This document shows positions 15,822-24,472 of a stretch of 64,000 bases of DNA, piece by piece. The stretch covers positions 124,001-188,000 of the forward strand of contig NZ_AOCN01000007.1 in NCBI RefSeq assembly GCF_000350525.1. Reading direction: 5' to 3'. Source of the stretch: Leucobacter salsicius M1-8. GTDB taxonomy: Bacteria; Actinomycetota; Actinomycetes; Actinomycetales; Microbacteriaceae. The notes under the pieces were generated by a model, which worked only from the letters and a program-made list of their open reading frames with translations, did not search any database and was not told where the DNA came from. Within the stretch, counting starts at the first letter, position 1; each line of letters begins with the position of its first letter. Both the position numbers and the translations under genes were made by a program.

Positions 15822-17671
15822 CGTTTGCTCCTTTCCTGTCCGCTCGCGTTCCGCGCATCCCACACGCTTTGCCAAAGCTCTGTGAATCCTTCAGGCAAAT
15901 CAAGTTCCAGGTCGTCAGTTGATCGCAGTTCCGTGTAGATCCGGTGCACCACGTCGAGCCCCTCATCACCGTTTGCAAGCGACCCCAGCATGGCTTCGAA
16001 AAGGCCACGGCTTAATGTTGCCGTCGACCAGTTCCCAGCGCTCTCCCCAGCACTTCCTGCCTTCAGATCAAACTTCATTCCCTCAGGATCAAGTAGCAGA
16101 GCAAGCAGCCGCAGAAATTGGTCGCCTCCGGTTATTCCGTGAGCCAGGATGGCGTCACGCCTGGCCGATACATCATCGTGAAGCGTCGCCATCACGAGAG
16201 TCCGTGCTTTCACTTCTTCACCCGCGACCCGCTGTTTCAAGGTGATGTGTATGAACGGAGTGACCTGCGTAAGCGCCAGGTGAGTCAGTTCCTCGGCCTC
16301 GATTTCGTTCGACGCGAGTACTTTGCTGTCGCCCGGCCGCGAATTCAAACACCACGAGATCGAGACATCTTCTTCTTGCAGCTTTTTTAGGAGCGCAACT
16401 CCTTCTGGCTCACACCACACCCTCATCGAATATGGCTCGCCTGCGACTACACGGGCATGAAACCTCTTACCCGCGAGTGCTCTGAGACTAGCTTCAAGTC
16501 TGTGTCGGGCTTCCTCTGATGCGCTTGGTTCTGCCCCGCCTGTTGAGCGATGAGGTTCCAGCATTGGAGCGAGTTCTGCAAGCACATTGGCCGGAGCGAA
16601 GTCACGGGAGTGTCCCTCAAGTTCCACCATGAACTCGACGTTGTTGCGCAGTCCGCCGCCGGTCACGTTTGCTGACCCAATCAACGCCCGCGACTGACTG
16701 CTGTAGCGACGCCGCTTGAAGAATATTGCTTTGGCGTGCAACCCGCTCAACGTCTCTGGTGTTTCTGCGTCGAAGTCACCGGACTCGCTGAGCTGGGCGT
16801 CCAGGACATAGGTTTCGAGTCGCTTAGTAAAGATCTTGCTGGGTAGGCTGTCGATACTTTCGGCTCTGGAGACGACGGTCGTTCTGCCCGCAACTTGGCG
16901 TCGTGCGAGCGAAAGCCCTTCCTCAGACAAGAACGGTGAAATAATCAACGCTTCTGCAGCGTCAAAGTCGAGCATGTTCGCCACCGAGTCCTGCGGCGTT
17001 GTACCTTCTGGCGTCTCAAAATGATCGTGTGCCGATCCCGAGAGGACATGAAATTTGAGGCCGGTCACTCCTCTCGGCAACTCCCATTCCACGTTCAAAA
17101 GGCGCTCAGCCAGCCCACGAATATTGGCGGTGCGGGTGTCATCAAGGGTGGCCTTCCCCAGGACACACAGGCCACGAAGGAAGCTGCGCAACGGGAGGTT
17201 GCGTTCGTGCGCGGCTTCGGCCCCAGCGTCACTTGCTTGCACCCCGTCGAGCCGAATCGAGAGGTCCCAGCTTCGGTCTTCTGTCAGGTTGCGACTCAGG
17301 CTCAGCAGGCGGTACGCACGTTTGTCACCTGAGGCGAATTCGAGTATCCAAACCTTGGGATGGAAAATGCCGCGGCCCGGGTGCACCGTGTGAAGCACCG
17401 GTTCGAGCAGAGCGACCAAGTCGGAGCGCACACCGGGCCGTATTTCACCTGCTTGCGTGAAGAGGGTGATGCGGTCGGTGAGGCGCGTGAGCGCTGCGAT
17501 GATGCCGAGGTCATGATGTGAGACCAGACTCTTAGACGCGAAGGAGAGGGGCACCGATAACGCCGTCGCAAGGTCGAGTGTGAAGGTCGTTCCTACTGCT
17601 TGGAGCAGCTCATATCCTCGGGGTGGCTGCAGGCTGTCTGTCAGGAGCGACCTATTGTGAGGTTCAAACAT
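15818..17671 (-). CDS. Phospholipase D-like (HKD) nuclease-type protein
   Basis: The 617-residue protein contains two HxK halves typical of PLD-family nucleases. The first is GIFHPKVWILEF (H104, K106), followed by LLSLSRNLTEDRSWD. The second is GLHAKAIFFKRRR (H312, K314), followed by ALIGSANVTGGGLRNNVEF (N335, then E). The paired HKD motifs suggest one composite active site for phosphodiester cleavage. The C-terminal 270 residues have no recognised domain. The start at 17671 overlaps the DUF6361-type gene by eight bases and its stop overlaps the helicase start, so the three genes form one translationally coupled unit. Restriction-enzyme PLD domains (BfiI type) and the DISARM DrmC protein are functional parallels. 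Confidence 0.8.
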   Translation of the reverse strand: MFEPHNRSLLTDSLQPPRGYELLQAVGTTFTLDLATALSVPLSFASKSLVSHHDLGIIAALTRLTDRITLFTQAGEIRPGVRSDLVALLEPVLHTVHPGRGIFHPKVWILEFASGDKRAYRLLSLSRNLTEDRSWDLSIRLDGVQASDAGAEAAHERNLPLRSFLRGLCVLGKATLDDTRTANIRGLAERLLNVEWELPRGVTGLKFHVLSGSAHDHFETPEGTTPQDSVANMLDFDAAEALIISPFLSEEGLSLARRQVAGRTTVVSRAESIDSLPSKIFTKRLETYVLDAQLSESGDFDAETPETLSGLHAKAIFFKRRRYSSQSRALIGSANVTGGGLRNNVEFMVELEGHSRDFAPANVLAELAPMLEPHRSTGGAEPSASEEARHRLEASLRALAGKRFHARVVAGEPYSMRVWCEPEGVALLKKLQEEDVSISWCLNSRPGDSKVLASNEIEAEELTHLALTQVTPFIHITLKQRVAGEEVKARTLVMATLHDDVSARRDAILAHGITGGDQFLRLLALLLDPEGMKFDLKAGSAGESAGNWSTATLSRGLFEAMLGSLANGDEGLDVVHRIYTELRSTDDLELDLPEGFTELWQSVWDARNASGQERSKR

Positions 17672-18863
17672 TGAACAGCCCGTCTTGGATGTCGATCAGG
17701 ATTCTACGCACATACGTCCAGCGGTAGATGTACCGCCCTGCGCCCGAACTTCCACCCCAAGTTTCGAGCCGTGGGAGATTGTTGATCCGGGCCATCGCGC
17801 CTTTATTCTGCCGTTCCCTTGCTGTCACAAGCTCGCGCGCAGGTGCGTGTATCAGGAGGGTTCGGGTGTCGACTGTTTTGAGGAGCGCGGCCCACGACCG
17901 CACAAAATTCTCGGTGGATCGTCCGACCTGGGATCCACGGGTACGTGTGAGTAGCGCAAAGAAACTATCGAGGTCCCAGTCGCGATCGTGCTTCTCTGCT
18001 TCGTAGCGCGAAGCCCATTCTGCGAGCCGCCCCGCGAACTCATCACGTTTGCCGACGATGCGGGTGAGGTTGTGCTCTTCATAGCTTTCGGCGATGAGCA
18101 CGTTGTACAGCAGCTGAGCTCCGTGCATCGTTTCCGAAAAATACCGTGCGTGAGCGAGTGTGTGCTGTGCGGCGCCTGTCACTGTATTAGCTGCCGGGTC
18201 TTCCCATGGGGCTCCGCTGTCCTTATCGAGTGTCTGTGTCACGAGGTGCGCAAGCAAAGTATTCGGGGCGGTTGTGAGAAGCCTCTCCCGGAGCCAGGTC
18301 GACTCTTCGACGGTGAGAGCCATTCCTCCCGGAGCTTCGTGCGGAAAGCCTTCCGGAGCAGCCGGCATCTCTGGCCGCCAGGCACGAAGTATCGTGGCGC
18401 TGTGATCGAGGTCTCCTTGCGCGAGCTGCGCCCCCTCGATGCTGATCGCCTGCTCGCGACTCAGGTGGGGGTTCGTCAGAATTCCATAGGTGCCGAGCGC
18501 CGACCAGTAAAGCGAGGAAGGCATGGTTTTAAGCGTTGAGCCAGCTTCTGCGCCAATGATGCCTAGGTCTTGTACTCCACTCTTCTTAAGCGTCTGGATG
18601 AGGGCCGCTTCTCTGGAGCGGGTCTGGGCGAGAGTGCCACCCTGCTTCGAAACCTGTTGAAAGACCCACGGAATGAACAGCAGATACTTGGCACGGGTGT
18701 GCAGCGTGGAGGTACCGGGAAAGAGCGCGTCTGAGAGAGCATCACGAAGCTGACCCAGTCCGAGCTCTTCTCTGCTTTCCTTGTCAGTAAAAAGCCCCAG
18801 GATCTCCCTCATACGTCGTTGTTCAACGCTGGAGGAGTCGAGCCACGAGATTGACGACGCCAT
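17664..18863 (-). CDS. DUF6361-type protein of a defence-like cassette
   Basis: The 399-residue protein begins MASSISWLDSSSVEQRRMRE, with ELGLGQLRDALSDALFPGTSTLHTRAKYLLFIPWVFQQV soon after, a pattern I associate with DUF6361 proteins, whose function is unknown. It has no membrane segments and no nuclease or nucleotide motif that I can name. GAGG lies five bases before the ATG at 18863. It is the first gene of the overlapping three-gene unit with the PLD-like protein and helicase and lies 52 bases after the Mrr gene. The constant partnership with a helicase and PLD protein is the main functional clue. Confidence 0.7.
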   Translation of the reverse strand: MASSISWLDSSSVEQRRMREILGLFTDKESREELGLGQLRDALSDALFPGTSTLHTRAKYLLFIPWVFQQVSKQGGTLAQTRSREAALIQTLKKSGVQDLGIIGAEAGSTLKTMPSSLYWSALGTYGILTNPHLSREQAISIEGAQLAQGDLDHSATILRAWRPEMPAAPEGFPHEAPGGMALTVEESTWLRERLLTTAPNTLLAHLVTQTLDKDSGAPWEDPAANTVTGAAQHTLAHARYFSETMHGAQLLYNVLIAESYEEHNLTRIVGKRDEFAGRLAEWASRYEAEKHDRDWDLDSFFALLTRTRGSQVGRSTENFVRSWAALLKTVDTRTLLIHAPARELVTARERQNKGAMARINNLPRLETWGGSSGAGRYIYRWTYVRRILIDIQDGLFNV

Positions 18864-18915
18864 TCATACCTCATTGTGTGTTGGAGCATTTTGGGGGCCG
18901 GGGCACATCCGGGTC

Positions 18916-19830
18916 CTACTCGAAGTAATCTTCGTCGACCTCGACTGCGCTGAAGCGCTGCTTTTCTTGTACGCCCACACGGTACGTGATCATGAGGTCG
19001 ACTAGGCGCGTCCCGTCAATGAGCACAATCCGCGAGGGAATCTTCTCGGCATAGCTCACCGCTCCGTGGGTGAATGAGCTCGTCGTAAGAAACACGCCTC
19101 GCGTCGCCCCGAATCCATGGAGCGCCCCCACGAATGCTTGAATAGCCTCGCGTCCCACGTTATTGCCCTCTTTGTAACGCTTCGCTTGAATGTAGACCTG
19201 GTCGAGCCCCAACGCATCCTGGTCAATCAGACCGTCAACGCCTTCGTCGTTGCTTCCGCCGATGCGACGGCCTCGCTGGGCGGCACCGCCGTAACCCATC
19301 TTGAGGAGCAGATCGACAACGGCTTGCTCAAAGAAGTCAGGATGGCTGCCTCGAAGTCGCTCGAGAAGCTCTTGTCCTACTGTGTGTTCGATGCGCGCAA
19401 CCGCGCTCTCGATCGTTTCAATAGGGTCCGAGATTTCCTCAATTTCAATGGCTGGCGCTGAGGGTGTCTCGTTCGCCGAGTCATCAGCCCAAAACGGCGA
19501 AAATATCTTGTGCGCACTTGAAAAGTCCATGCCCGCAGCGTGCACTTTGAGCGCCTCGTGCCCGGTTTCTGTAATGCGATAGAAACCGCGTTCTGGTCTA
19601 GTAACCCAATTGGCGCGATACATGTGGCTGAGCGTCCACCCCAGTCGCTGCTCGAAGCGAGATCCACCTGATTTAAGGAGTTCTGCCTGAGCTTCGCTCG
19701 AGAGCTGAATCCTCGCCGCGACCGCATCAAATATGCTTCGTCGTTGGATGGATTCACCCGGTTCGAGTACGTGCAGTGTTGGAATAACAAGCTCGGGCCA
19801 TGTGGGCACCAGGGAGGTCTCAGCAGTCAC
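18916..19830 (-). CDS. Mrr-type restriction endonuclease
   Basis: The 304-residue protein has an N-terminal winged-helix Mrr_N domain (WPELVIPTLHVLEPGES... through RPERGFYRITETGHEAL) and a C-terminal Mrr catalytic domain. The catalytic region reads LLKMGYGGAAQRGRRIGGSNDEGVDGLI, then QVYIQAKRYKEGNNVG: a D...QAK variant of the PD-(D/E)xK site, the usual Mrr form. QAFVGALHGFGATRGVFLTTSSF follows. Mrr enzymes cut methylated or foreign DNA. I chose the GTG at 19830 (TAETSLVPTW) because it matches the normal Mrr N-terminus; the frame stays open to a TTG at 19875. Its position next to the helicase/PLD/DUF6361 unit suggests a joint defence island. Confidence 0.85.
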   Translation of the reverse strand: MTAETSLVPTWPELVIPTLHVLEPGESIQRRSIFDAVAARIQLSSEAQAELLKSGGSRFEQRLGWTLSHMYRANWVTRPERGFYRITETGHEALKVHAAGMDFSSAHKIFSPFWADDSANETPSAPAIEIEEISDPIETIESAVARIEHTVGQELLERLRGSHPDFFEQAVVDLLLKMGYGGAAQRGRRIGGSNDEGVDGLIDQDALGLDQVYIQAKRYKEGNNVGREAIQAFVGALHGFGATRGVFLTTSSFTHGAVSYAEKIPSRIVLIDGTRLVDLMITYRVGVQEKQRFSAVEVDEDYFE

Positions 19831-19890
19831 AGGCCTAGCTTGCCATGTTTCAGAACAGAAAATTCCCGACCCCAAGTGAAGTGAGTCTGG

Positions 19891-22251
19891 TCACAGCGCC
19901 CAGTCGAGAAATTCCTCGGCCTCGAGCACCGGCTTGCCCCACTGCGCGGCCTTCTTCGCCTTGCCCGACTGCGTGCCGCGCTGCGCCACAACCAACACGT
20001 CAGTCTTCGTTTTCGTCATGTTGTCGGAGATCGAGAGACCACGTTCGCGGGCCACTCGTTCCATCTCGTCGCGCTCGTAGAACCCATGCACCCGTGACAC
20101 CACTTCGCCGGTGAAACAGACGCGCGTGCCGGGCACGAGCAGTGTCTCGCACGACCGTGATTCTTGTAGTTCGAATCCCTCGGGCAGCACCAGCACCCCG
20201 AAATGCTGTTCGACTCCGCGCAGTCGCTCCACGACCTGCTCGTCGCGATCGACAACACGTTCCCAGGCCACCCCGAGATGGTCTGCCAGAATCTGCGCCG
20301 CGTCGTCCTCGGCCGACAGGTGGCCGCCAACCGTGAATGCCTCGGGTCCGTTGTGCCCCAGTGAACCAGTCGATCGCTGCAGCAGATATCCGCGCCCGGC
20401 ATGGTGCCCCGGAAACGGGCTGCCCGCGACGCTCGCCAGAGCGTCAGGCGTTTCGGTCTCGATCCGGCGCCCGATCGAGAGCATCGCCCGGGCCCGCTCG
20501 AGTGCCGCGGGCGCTCGAAGCGCGCGTCGATCCGGATCCAAGATCTGTGCTTCAGGCAACTCGGCGCCCAGGGGCATGCGCGTGACCACCCCATTGCGCT
20601 TGAGCTCGGAATCGATGAGGCTCAGCGCGTAATCGATGCCGACGCCGGTGGGCACACGACCCGCGAGCAGGGGCGCGAGTGCGGCCCAGGCTTCGGCGAG
20701 TACCGGGGCGAGTGCGACGTCGCGCGTCGTGAGCCCGTAATCGGTCTGTGCGGAGTACAGGTCGCTCGTGGGGTTCACGACCGTCGTGGCCTCGTCGCCA
20801 TCGTCCGTGACGACCGCAATCTCAATGGGCCGGGGCCGGTAGCGATCCCCCTCGCGTCCCACGTGCAGGATCGAGACATACGCCCGCCCGAGATCGTGAG
20901 CACCGGGCTGGCCCGTCTCGAGATAGCGGCGCACGAGAATGTCAGTCTTGAGGTCGCGCGGAATGACGTCGCGCTTGAGCACGAGCCCTTCGAGACTCGT
21001 GCACCGGCTGAGCGCGACGTAGAGCTGGCCGTTCGCGAAGGTGCCGCCGGTGAGGTCGACGATGACGCGATCGAGCGTTTGCCCCTGGCTCTTGTGGATT
21101 GTGATGGCCCACGCGAGCTTCATGGGCAGCTGGGTGAATGAGCCGACGGATTCGTGGGTGAGCGACCCGGCGCGGCTGACCGGACGCGTGATGTCCCAGC
21201 GGTGCGGCTCGACCTGCACGCGTCGGCCCTCGCGCAGCAGCACGGTGATGATCGGGTCGCCGTCGTGGTCGTACTTGATCGTTTCGATGCGGCCGATGCT
21301 GCCGTTGACCCATCGATCGCTGGGGTCGTTGTTCAGCAGCATGACCTGCGCGCCGACGGCAAGCTGCAACCGTTCCTCGGTGGGAAGCTCGAAGCCGTCG
21401 GTGTCGCCGGTCACCGTCGCATGGAACACGGTGGGGGTTGGGGTGAGGCGCTCGAGCATCTGCCGATTGCGGGCACCCACAATGCGGTTTGTGGTGGCAA
21501 GGGTGAGCCAGAACTCGTCGAGATCCGGATCAAAATCGGGGTTCGTGCGCGCGTTGAGTTCGGCGCGCGCGTCCTCGAGCAGTGCGCCCTCGCGCACCGC
21601 GTTCAGCAGTTCGACGAGCTTCGAGTCTCCGAGCTGCCGAAACACGGTGGTGAGTTCGACGGTGGGAAAGCTGTCTTTTGCGAAGTGCTTCGCCGAGAAG
21701 AAGTAGGGCGTGCCGAACTGCTCGGCGATGAAGGCGGCCTCGTTCTCGCGCACCACGGGCGGCAGCTGGTAGAGGTCGCCCACCAGCACGAGCTGCACTC
21801 CCCCGAACGGTTCGCCCGGCTTGGGCCCAAAGCGCTCGAGCGCCGCCGCCATCGCGTCGAATAGGTCGGCGCGCACCATCGAGGTCTCATCGATCACGAG
21901 GGTGTCGAGCGTGCTCAACGCCTCGGCGAAGCGGCCCGGGTAGTACCGCCCGCTGCGCACCGTCTCCTCGTTGATGCCCGTGGGAAACGAAAACAGCCGG
22001 TGGATCGTGTAGCCGTCGACGTTGAGTGCGGCGATGCCCGTGGGCGCGACGGTGATCGTGTTGCGCTCAGTTTCTTCAAGAAATCGGCGAATCAGCGTCG
22101 ATTTACCGGTCCCGGCCTTGCCCGTGAGGAAGATATTGCTGCCCGAGTGCAAAAGCTCGAGGGCGCGGGCGAACTCGGGCGTGATGGTGATGATGGGTCG
22201 GGGCGCCTCGGGTGCTGCGCTGACTTCGGTCGCCACAGACATGCCGGTCAC
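19891..22251 (-). CDS. PIF1-like SF1 helicase with C-terminal BRCT domain
   Basis: The 786-residue protein begins with a PIF1/RecD-like ATPase core: Walker A FLTGKAGTGKSTL (about residues 41-53), APTGIAALNVDGYTIHRLF, Walker B LVIDETSMVRADLFDAM, and motifs near LAWAITIHKSQGQTLDRVIVDL and LYVALSRCTSLEGLVLKR. The final 80 residues (TRVCFTGEVV..RERGLSISDNMTKTKTDVLVV..PVLEAEEFLDWAL) form a BRCT domain like that of NAD-dependent ligase or DNA polymerase III epsilon fusions. It should unwind DNA in replication or repair. The GTG at 22251 overlaps the SDR stop (GTGA) and has GAGGAG eight bases upstream; an ATG at 22242 is an alternative. Confidence 0.9.
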   Translation of the reverse strand: MTGMSVATEVSAAPEAPRPIITITPEFARALELLHSGSNIFLTGKAGTGKSTLIRRFLEETERNTITVAPTGIAALNVDGYTIHRLFSFPTGINEETVRSGRYYPGRFAEALSTLDTLVIDETSMVRADLFDAMAAALERFGPKPGEPFGGVQLVLVGDLYQLPPVVRENEAAFIAEQFGTPYFFSAKHFAKDSFPTVELTTVFRQLGDSKLVELLNAVREGALLEDARAELNARTNPDFDPDLDEFWLTLATTNRIVGARNRQMLERLTPTPTVFHATVTGDTDGFELPTEERLQLAVGAQVMLLNNDPSDRWVNGSIGRIETIKYDHDGDPIITVLLREGRRVQVEPHRWDITRPVSRAGSLTHESVGSFTQLPMKLAWAITIHKSQGQTLDRVIVDLTGGTFANGQLYVALSRCTSLEGLVLKRDVIPRDLKTDILVRRYLETGQPGAHDLGRAYVSILHVGREGDRYRPRPIEIAVVTDDGDEATTVVNPTSDLYSAQTDYGLTTRDVALAPVLAEAWAALAPLLAGRVPTGVGIDYALSLIDSELKRNGVVTRMPLGAELPEAQILDPDRRALRAPAALERARAMLSIGRRIETETPDALASVAGSPFPGHHAGRGYLLQRSTGSLGHNGPEAFTVGGHLSAEDDAAQILADHLGVAWERVVDRDEQVVERLRGVEQHFGVLVLPEGFELQESRSCETLLVPGTRVCFTGEVVSRVHGFYERDEMERVARERGLSISDNMTKTKTDVLVVAQRGTQSGKAKKAAQWGKPVLEAEEFLDWAL

Positions 22252-23015
22252 AGCCCGCGCTCCTCATTGATCGAGTTCGCGCCATCGACCACGAGCAACT
22301 GCCCCGTGATGTACGAGGCCTCTGGGCTCGCGAGGAAGGCGACGGCCGCAGCTGCTTCGGCTGGTGATCCGGATCTGCCCATCGGAGTCGCCCGCCCCAT
22401 CGCGAGCTCGTGATCGGTGGCCGATCCGGTCGCGATCCAGCCCGGAGCGACCGCGTTGATCGTGATGCCGTGCGGTGCGGTCTCGACCGCGACCGCACGG
22501 GTCAGCCCGAGCACCCCGGCCTTCGCGGCGTGATAGCCGACGTCACCCCGGTAGGCCTGCACCGGGCCCGAGAGCGACGCGACGTTCACGATGCGACCGC
22601 GGCCCAGCTGCTTCATGCCAGGTATCGCGCGCTGGGTCATACGGAACGCGGTCGTCAGGTTGCGATCCAGCGCCGTGGCCCACTGCGTCGCGGTGATGCC
22701 TTCGATCGCGGCGGGCTGCTCGGGGTCCGTGACCGAGGTCATGCCCGCATTGTTGATCAGAATGTCGGCCGTCCCCAATGTGCGCTCGGTGGCCGCAAAC
22801 ACGGCCTCGACTCCTGCACCGGTGGTGAGGTCGGCGACGACGCCGTGGGCGTCGACGCCCTCAGCAGCAAGGACCGCCGCGCGCTCGAAAATGCGCTCCG
22901 TGGTCGAGGTCAGCATGATACGGACCCCGCGCTCGCCCAGCATGCGTGCCGCGGCAAAGCCGATTCCGGTCTCGCTGCCGGCACCAGTGATGATCGCGAT
23001 GTTTGCAGTGCTCAT
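22248..23015 (-). CDS. Short-chain dehydrogenase/reductase
   Basis: The 255-residue classical SDR has the cofactor loop TGAGSETGIG near residue 10, DILINNAGM near 88, the catalytic serine in IVNVASLSG, YHAAKAG (the Y-x-x-x-K pair) near 155, and a VAPGWIATGSATD segment after it. The C-terminus VDGANSINEERGL is of the usual kind. NAD versus NADP preference and the substrate cannot be told. The ATG at 23015 has GGAG nine bases upstream. Its stop overlaps the helicase start, an unusual pairing of a metabolic enzyme and a DNA helicase in one transcript. Confidence 0.9.
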   Translation of the reverse strand: MSTANIAIITGAGSETGIGFAAARMLGERGVRIMLTSTTERIFERAAVLAAEGVDAHGVVADLTTGAGVEAVFAATERTLGTADILINNAGMTSVTDPEQPAAIEGITATQWATALDRNLTTAFRMTQRAIPGMKQLGRGRIVNVASLSGPVQAYRGDVGYHAAKAGVLGLTRAVAVETAPHGITINAVAPGWIATGSATDHELAMGRATPMGRSGSPAEAAAAVAFLASPEASYITGQLLVVDGANSINEERGL

Positions 23016-23285
23016 GGGGCCGATCTCCGTTGTCTCAGAATGCGGTGGCCATCCCAGACTATTGCCAGGCATGCCCGCTTCAGACACTGTGCGAGTATTC
23101 CCGCGACACGTTCGCAGCGAGCGCAGCGATTAATATGCGCGCGCATGTTTAGGAGGAGTAGTGTGGAGAGCGACGTGAGTTCGGCCGCTTTGCCTCTGAT
23201 CACGACCACGAGTTCGCCGTTAGACCCGCAAGCTGCCACCACGTCTTCGAGTAGTTCTTCCTTCCACAAGAAATCGAGGAAATTC
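23016..23285. other. Divergent intergenic region between SDR and alcohol dehydrogenase
   Basis: This 270-base stretch holds the two divergent promoters. On the plus strand an AGGAGGAG Shine-Dalgarno (23151-23158) precedes a GTG at 23163 that is in frame with the alcohol dehydrogenase and would add 41 Ser/Thr-rich residues, with no stop between. It is either a leader peptide or an N-terminal extension of that gene. Confidence 0.4.
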
Positions 23286-24386
23286 ATGAAGATCACAGCG
23301 GCAGTGGCCACAGCCCCCAAGACCGATCTCGACATTCGCGAGCTGACGCTCGACGCTCCCCGCGCCGACGAGGTAACCGTGCGCATGGTTGCTTCGGGCG
23401 TCTGTCACACCGACGCCATTGTGCGCGACCAGTGGTATCCCGTTCCGCTCCCCGCAGTGCTCGGCCACGAGGGCTCGGGCATCGTCGAGGCCGTCGGCAC
23501 CGACGTAGTTGACCTCAAGGTTGGCGACAAGGTCGTACTCGCACCCGCATCATGCGGCGCCTGCGAGCAGTGCATCAGCGGCCACCCCCAGTACTGCACC
23601 GATTTCTACGCCCTCAACTTCGGGGGCAGCCGCGCCGACGGCAGCAAGATGTTTGAAGACAACGGCACTGAGATCTCATCGAACTTCTTCGGCCAGTCAT
23701 CATTTGCGTCGATGACCAACGTGCGTGCGCGCAACGCGGTTAAAGTAGCCGACAACGCCCCGCTCGAACTACTCGGGCCGCTCGGCTGCGGCATCATGAC
23801 CGGATCGGGTGCCGTACTCAACGTGCTCAAGCCCAGCCCCGGCGAATCAGTGGCGGTATTCGGCACCGGCGCAGTCGGCCTCGCTGGCATGCTCGGAGCC
23901 GTCGCGAGCGGCGCCACGACCATCATCATGGTCGACATCGTTCCATCGCGCCTCGAGTTCGCCAAGGAACTCGGCGCTACCCACGTCGTCAATTCCAAGG
24001 AGGTTGACCCGGTCGAGGCGATCCGCGAGATCACCGGCGGCAAGGGCGTCAACTACGCGCTCGACACCACCGGTGTACCCGCAGTGTTCAGCCAGATGAC
24101 CAAGTCCCTCGCGACCCGCGGCCACGGCGCGCTCGTCGGCGCGGCCAAGCTAGGCACCGAGGCACCCTTCGACATCGGCACGCTGCTCCTCAGCGGCATC
24201 AAGGTCTCGATGGTGATTGAAGGCGATGCTGTGCCCCGCGAGTTCATCCCTAAGCTGATCTCGCTGCACGAAAAGGGCCTGTTCCCGTTCGACAAGCTCG
24301 TGAAGACCTACGACTTCACCGACATCAACCAGGCCTTCGCGGACAGCGAGGCCGGCATGACGATCAAGCCGGTCGTACTGTACTAA
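23286..24386 (+). CDS. Zinc-dependent NAD(P) alcohol dehydrogenase (aryl-alcohol dehydrogenase type)
   Basis: The 366-residue medium-chain dehydrogenase has the catalytic zinc ligand Cys in ASGVCHTDAIVRDQ, GHEGSGIVEAVG with its H-E pair, the four-cysteine structural zinc loop CGACEQCISGHPQYC, and a Rossmann loop VFGTGAVGLAGMLGA followed by IIMVDIVPSRLE. The aspartate after the second strand favours NAD+. Its GCGIMTGSGAVLN and class resemble benzyl/aryl-alcohol dehydrogenases. ATG 23286 has GAGGA upstream and gives the family's usual start MKITAAV. An in-frame GTG at 23163 with a strong Shine-Dalgarno could extend it. Confidence 0.9.
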   Translation: MKITAAVATAPKTDLDIRELTLDAPRADEVTVRMVASGVCHTDAIVRDQWYPVPLPAVLGHEGSGIVEAVGTDVVDLKVGDKVVLAPASCGACEQCISGHPQYCTDFYALNFGGSRADGSKMFEDNGTEISSNFFGQSSFASMTNVRARNAVKVADNAPLELLGPLGCGIMTGSGAVLNVLKPSPGESVAVFGTGAVGLAGMLGAVASGATTIIMVDIVPSRLEFAKELGATHVVNSKEVDPVEAIREITGGKGVNYALDTTGVPAVFSQMTKSLATRGHGALVGAAKLGTEAPFDIGTLLLSGIKVSMVIEGDAVPREFIPKLISLHEKGLFPFDKLVKTYDFTDINQAFADSEAGMTIKPVVLY

Positions 24387-24412
24387 AGCGCGTGTAGATC
24401 TATTTAGATCCG

Positions 24413-24450
24413 GATCGGGCCCCTCGCGAACGTTCGCGAGGGGCCCGATC
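24413..24450. terminator. Perfect palindromic bidirectional terminator
   Basis: A 38-base perfect palindrome (each half GATCGGGCCCCTCGCGAAC plus one base) followed by TTGTTG lies between the convergent alcohol dehydrogenase and the zincin-like gene. Confidence 0.75.
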
Positions 24451-24472
24451 TTGTTGATGCGTGGAGATGCAG

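Noticed and set aside
12597-19830. Identification of the cassette as DISARM, BREX or Mokosh
   Set aside because: No DrmA/DrmB, no methyltransferase, no PglZ/BrxC, and the helicase is not of the UPF1-like type; only partial functional similarity exists.
20160-20180. TTCGAATCCC segment resembling a tRNA T-arm
   Set aside because: It lies inside the PIF1-like helicase coding sequence and no acceptor or anticodon stem can be built around it.
22410-23285. A 658-residue plus-strand open frame ending in the alcohol dehydrogenase
   Set aside because: The part before about 23163 is the antisense of the SDR gene and has off-frame composition; only the dehydrogenase portion is coding.
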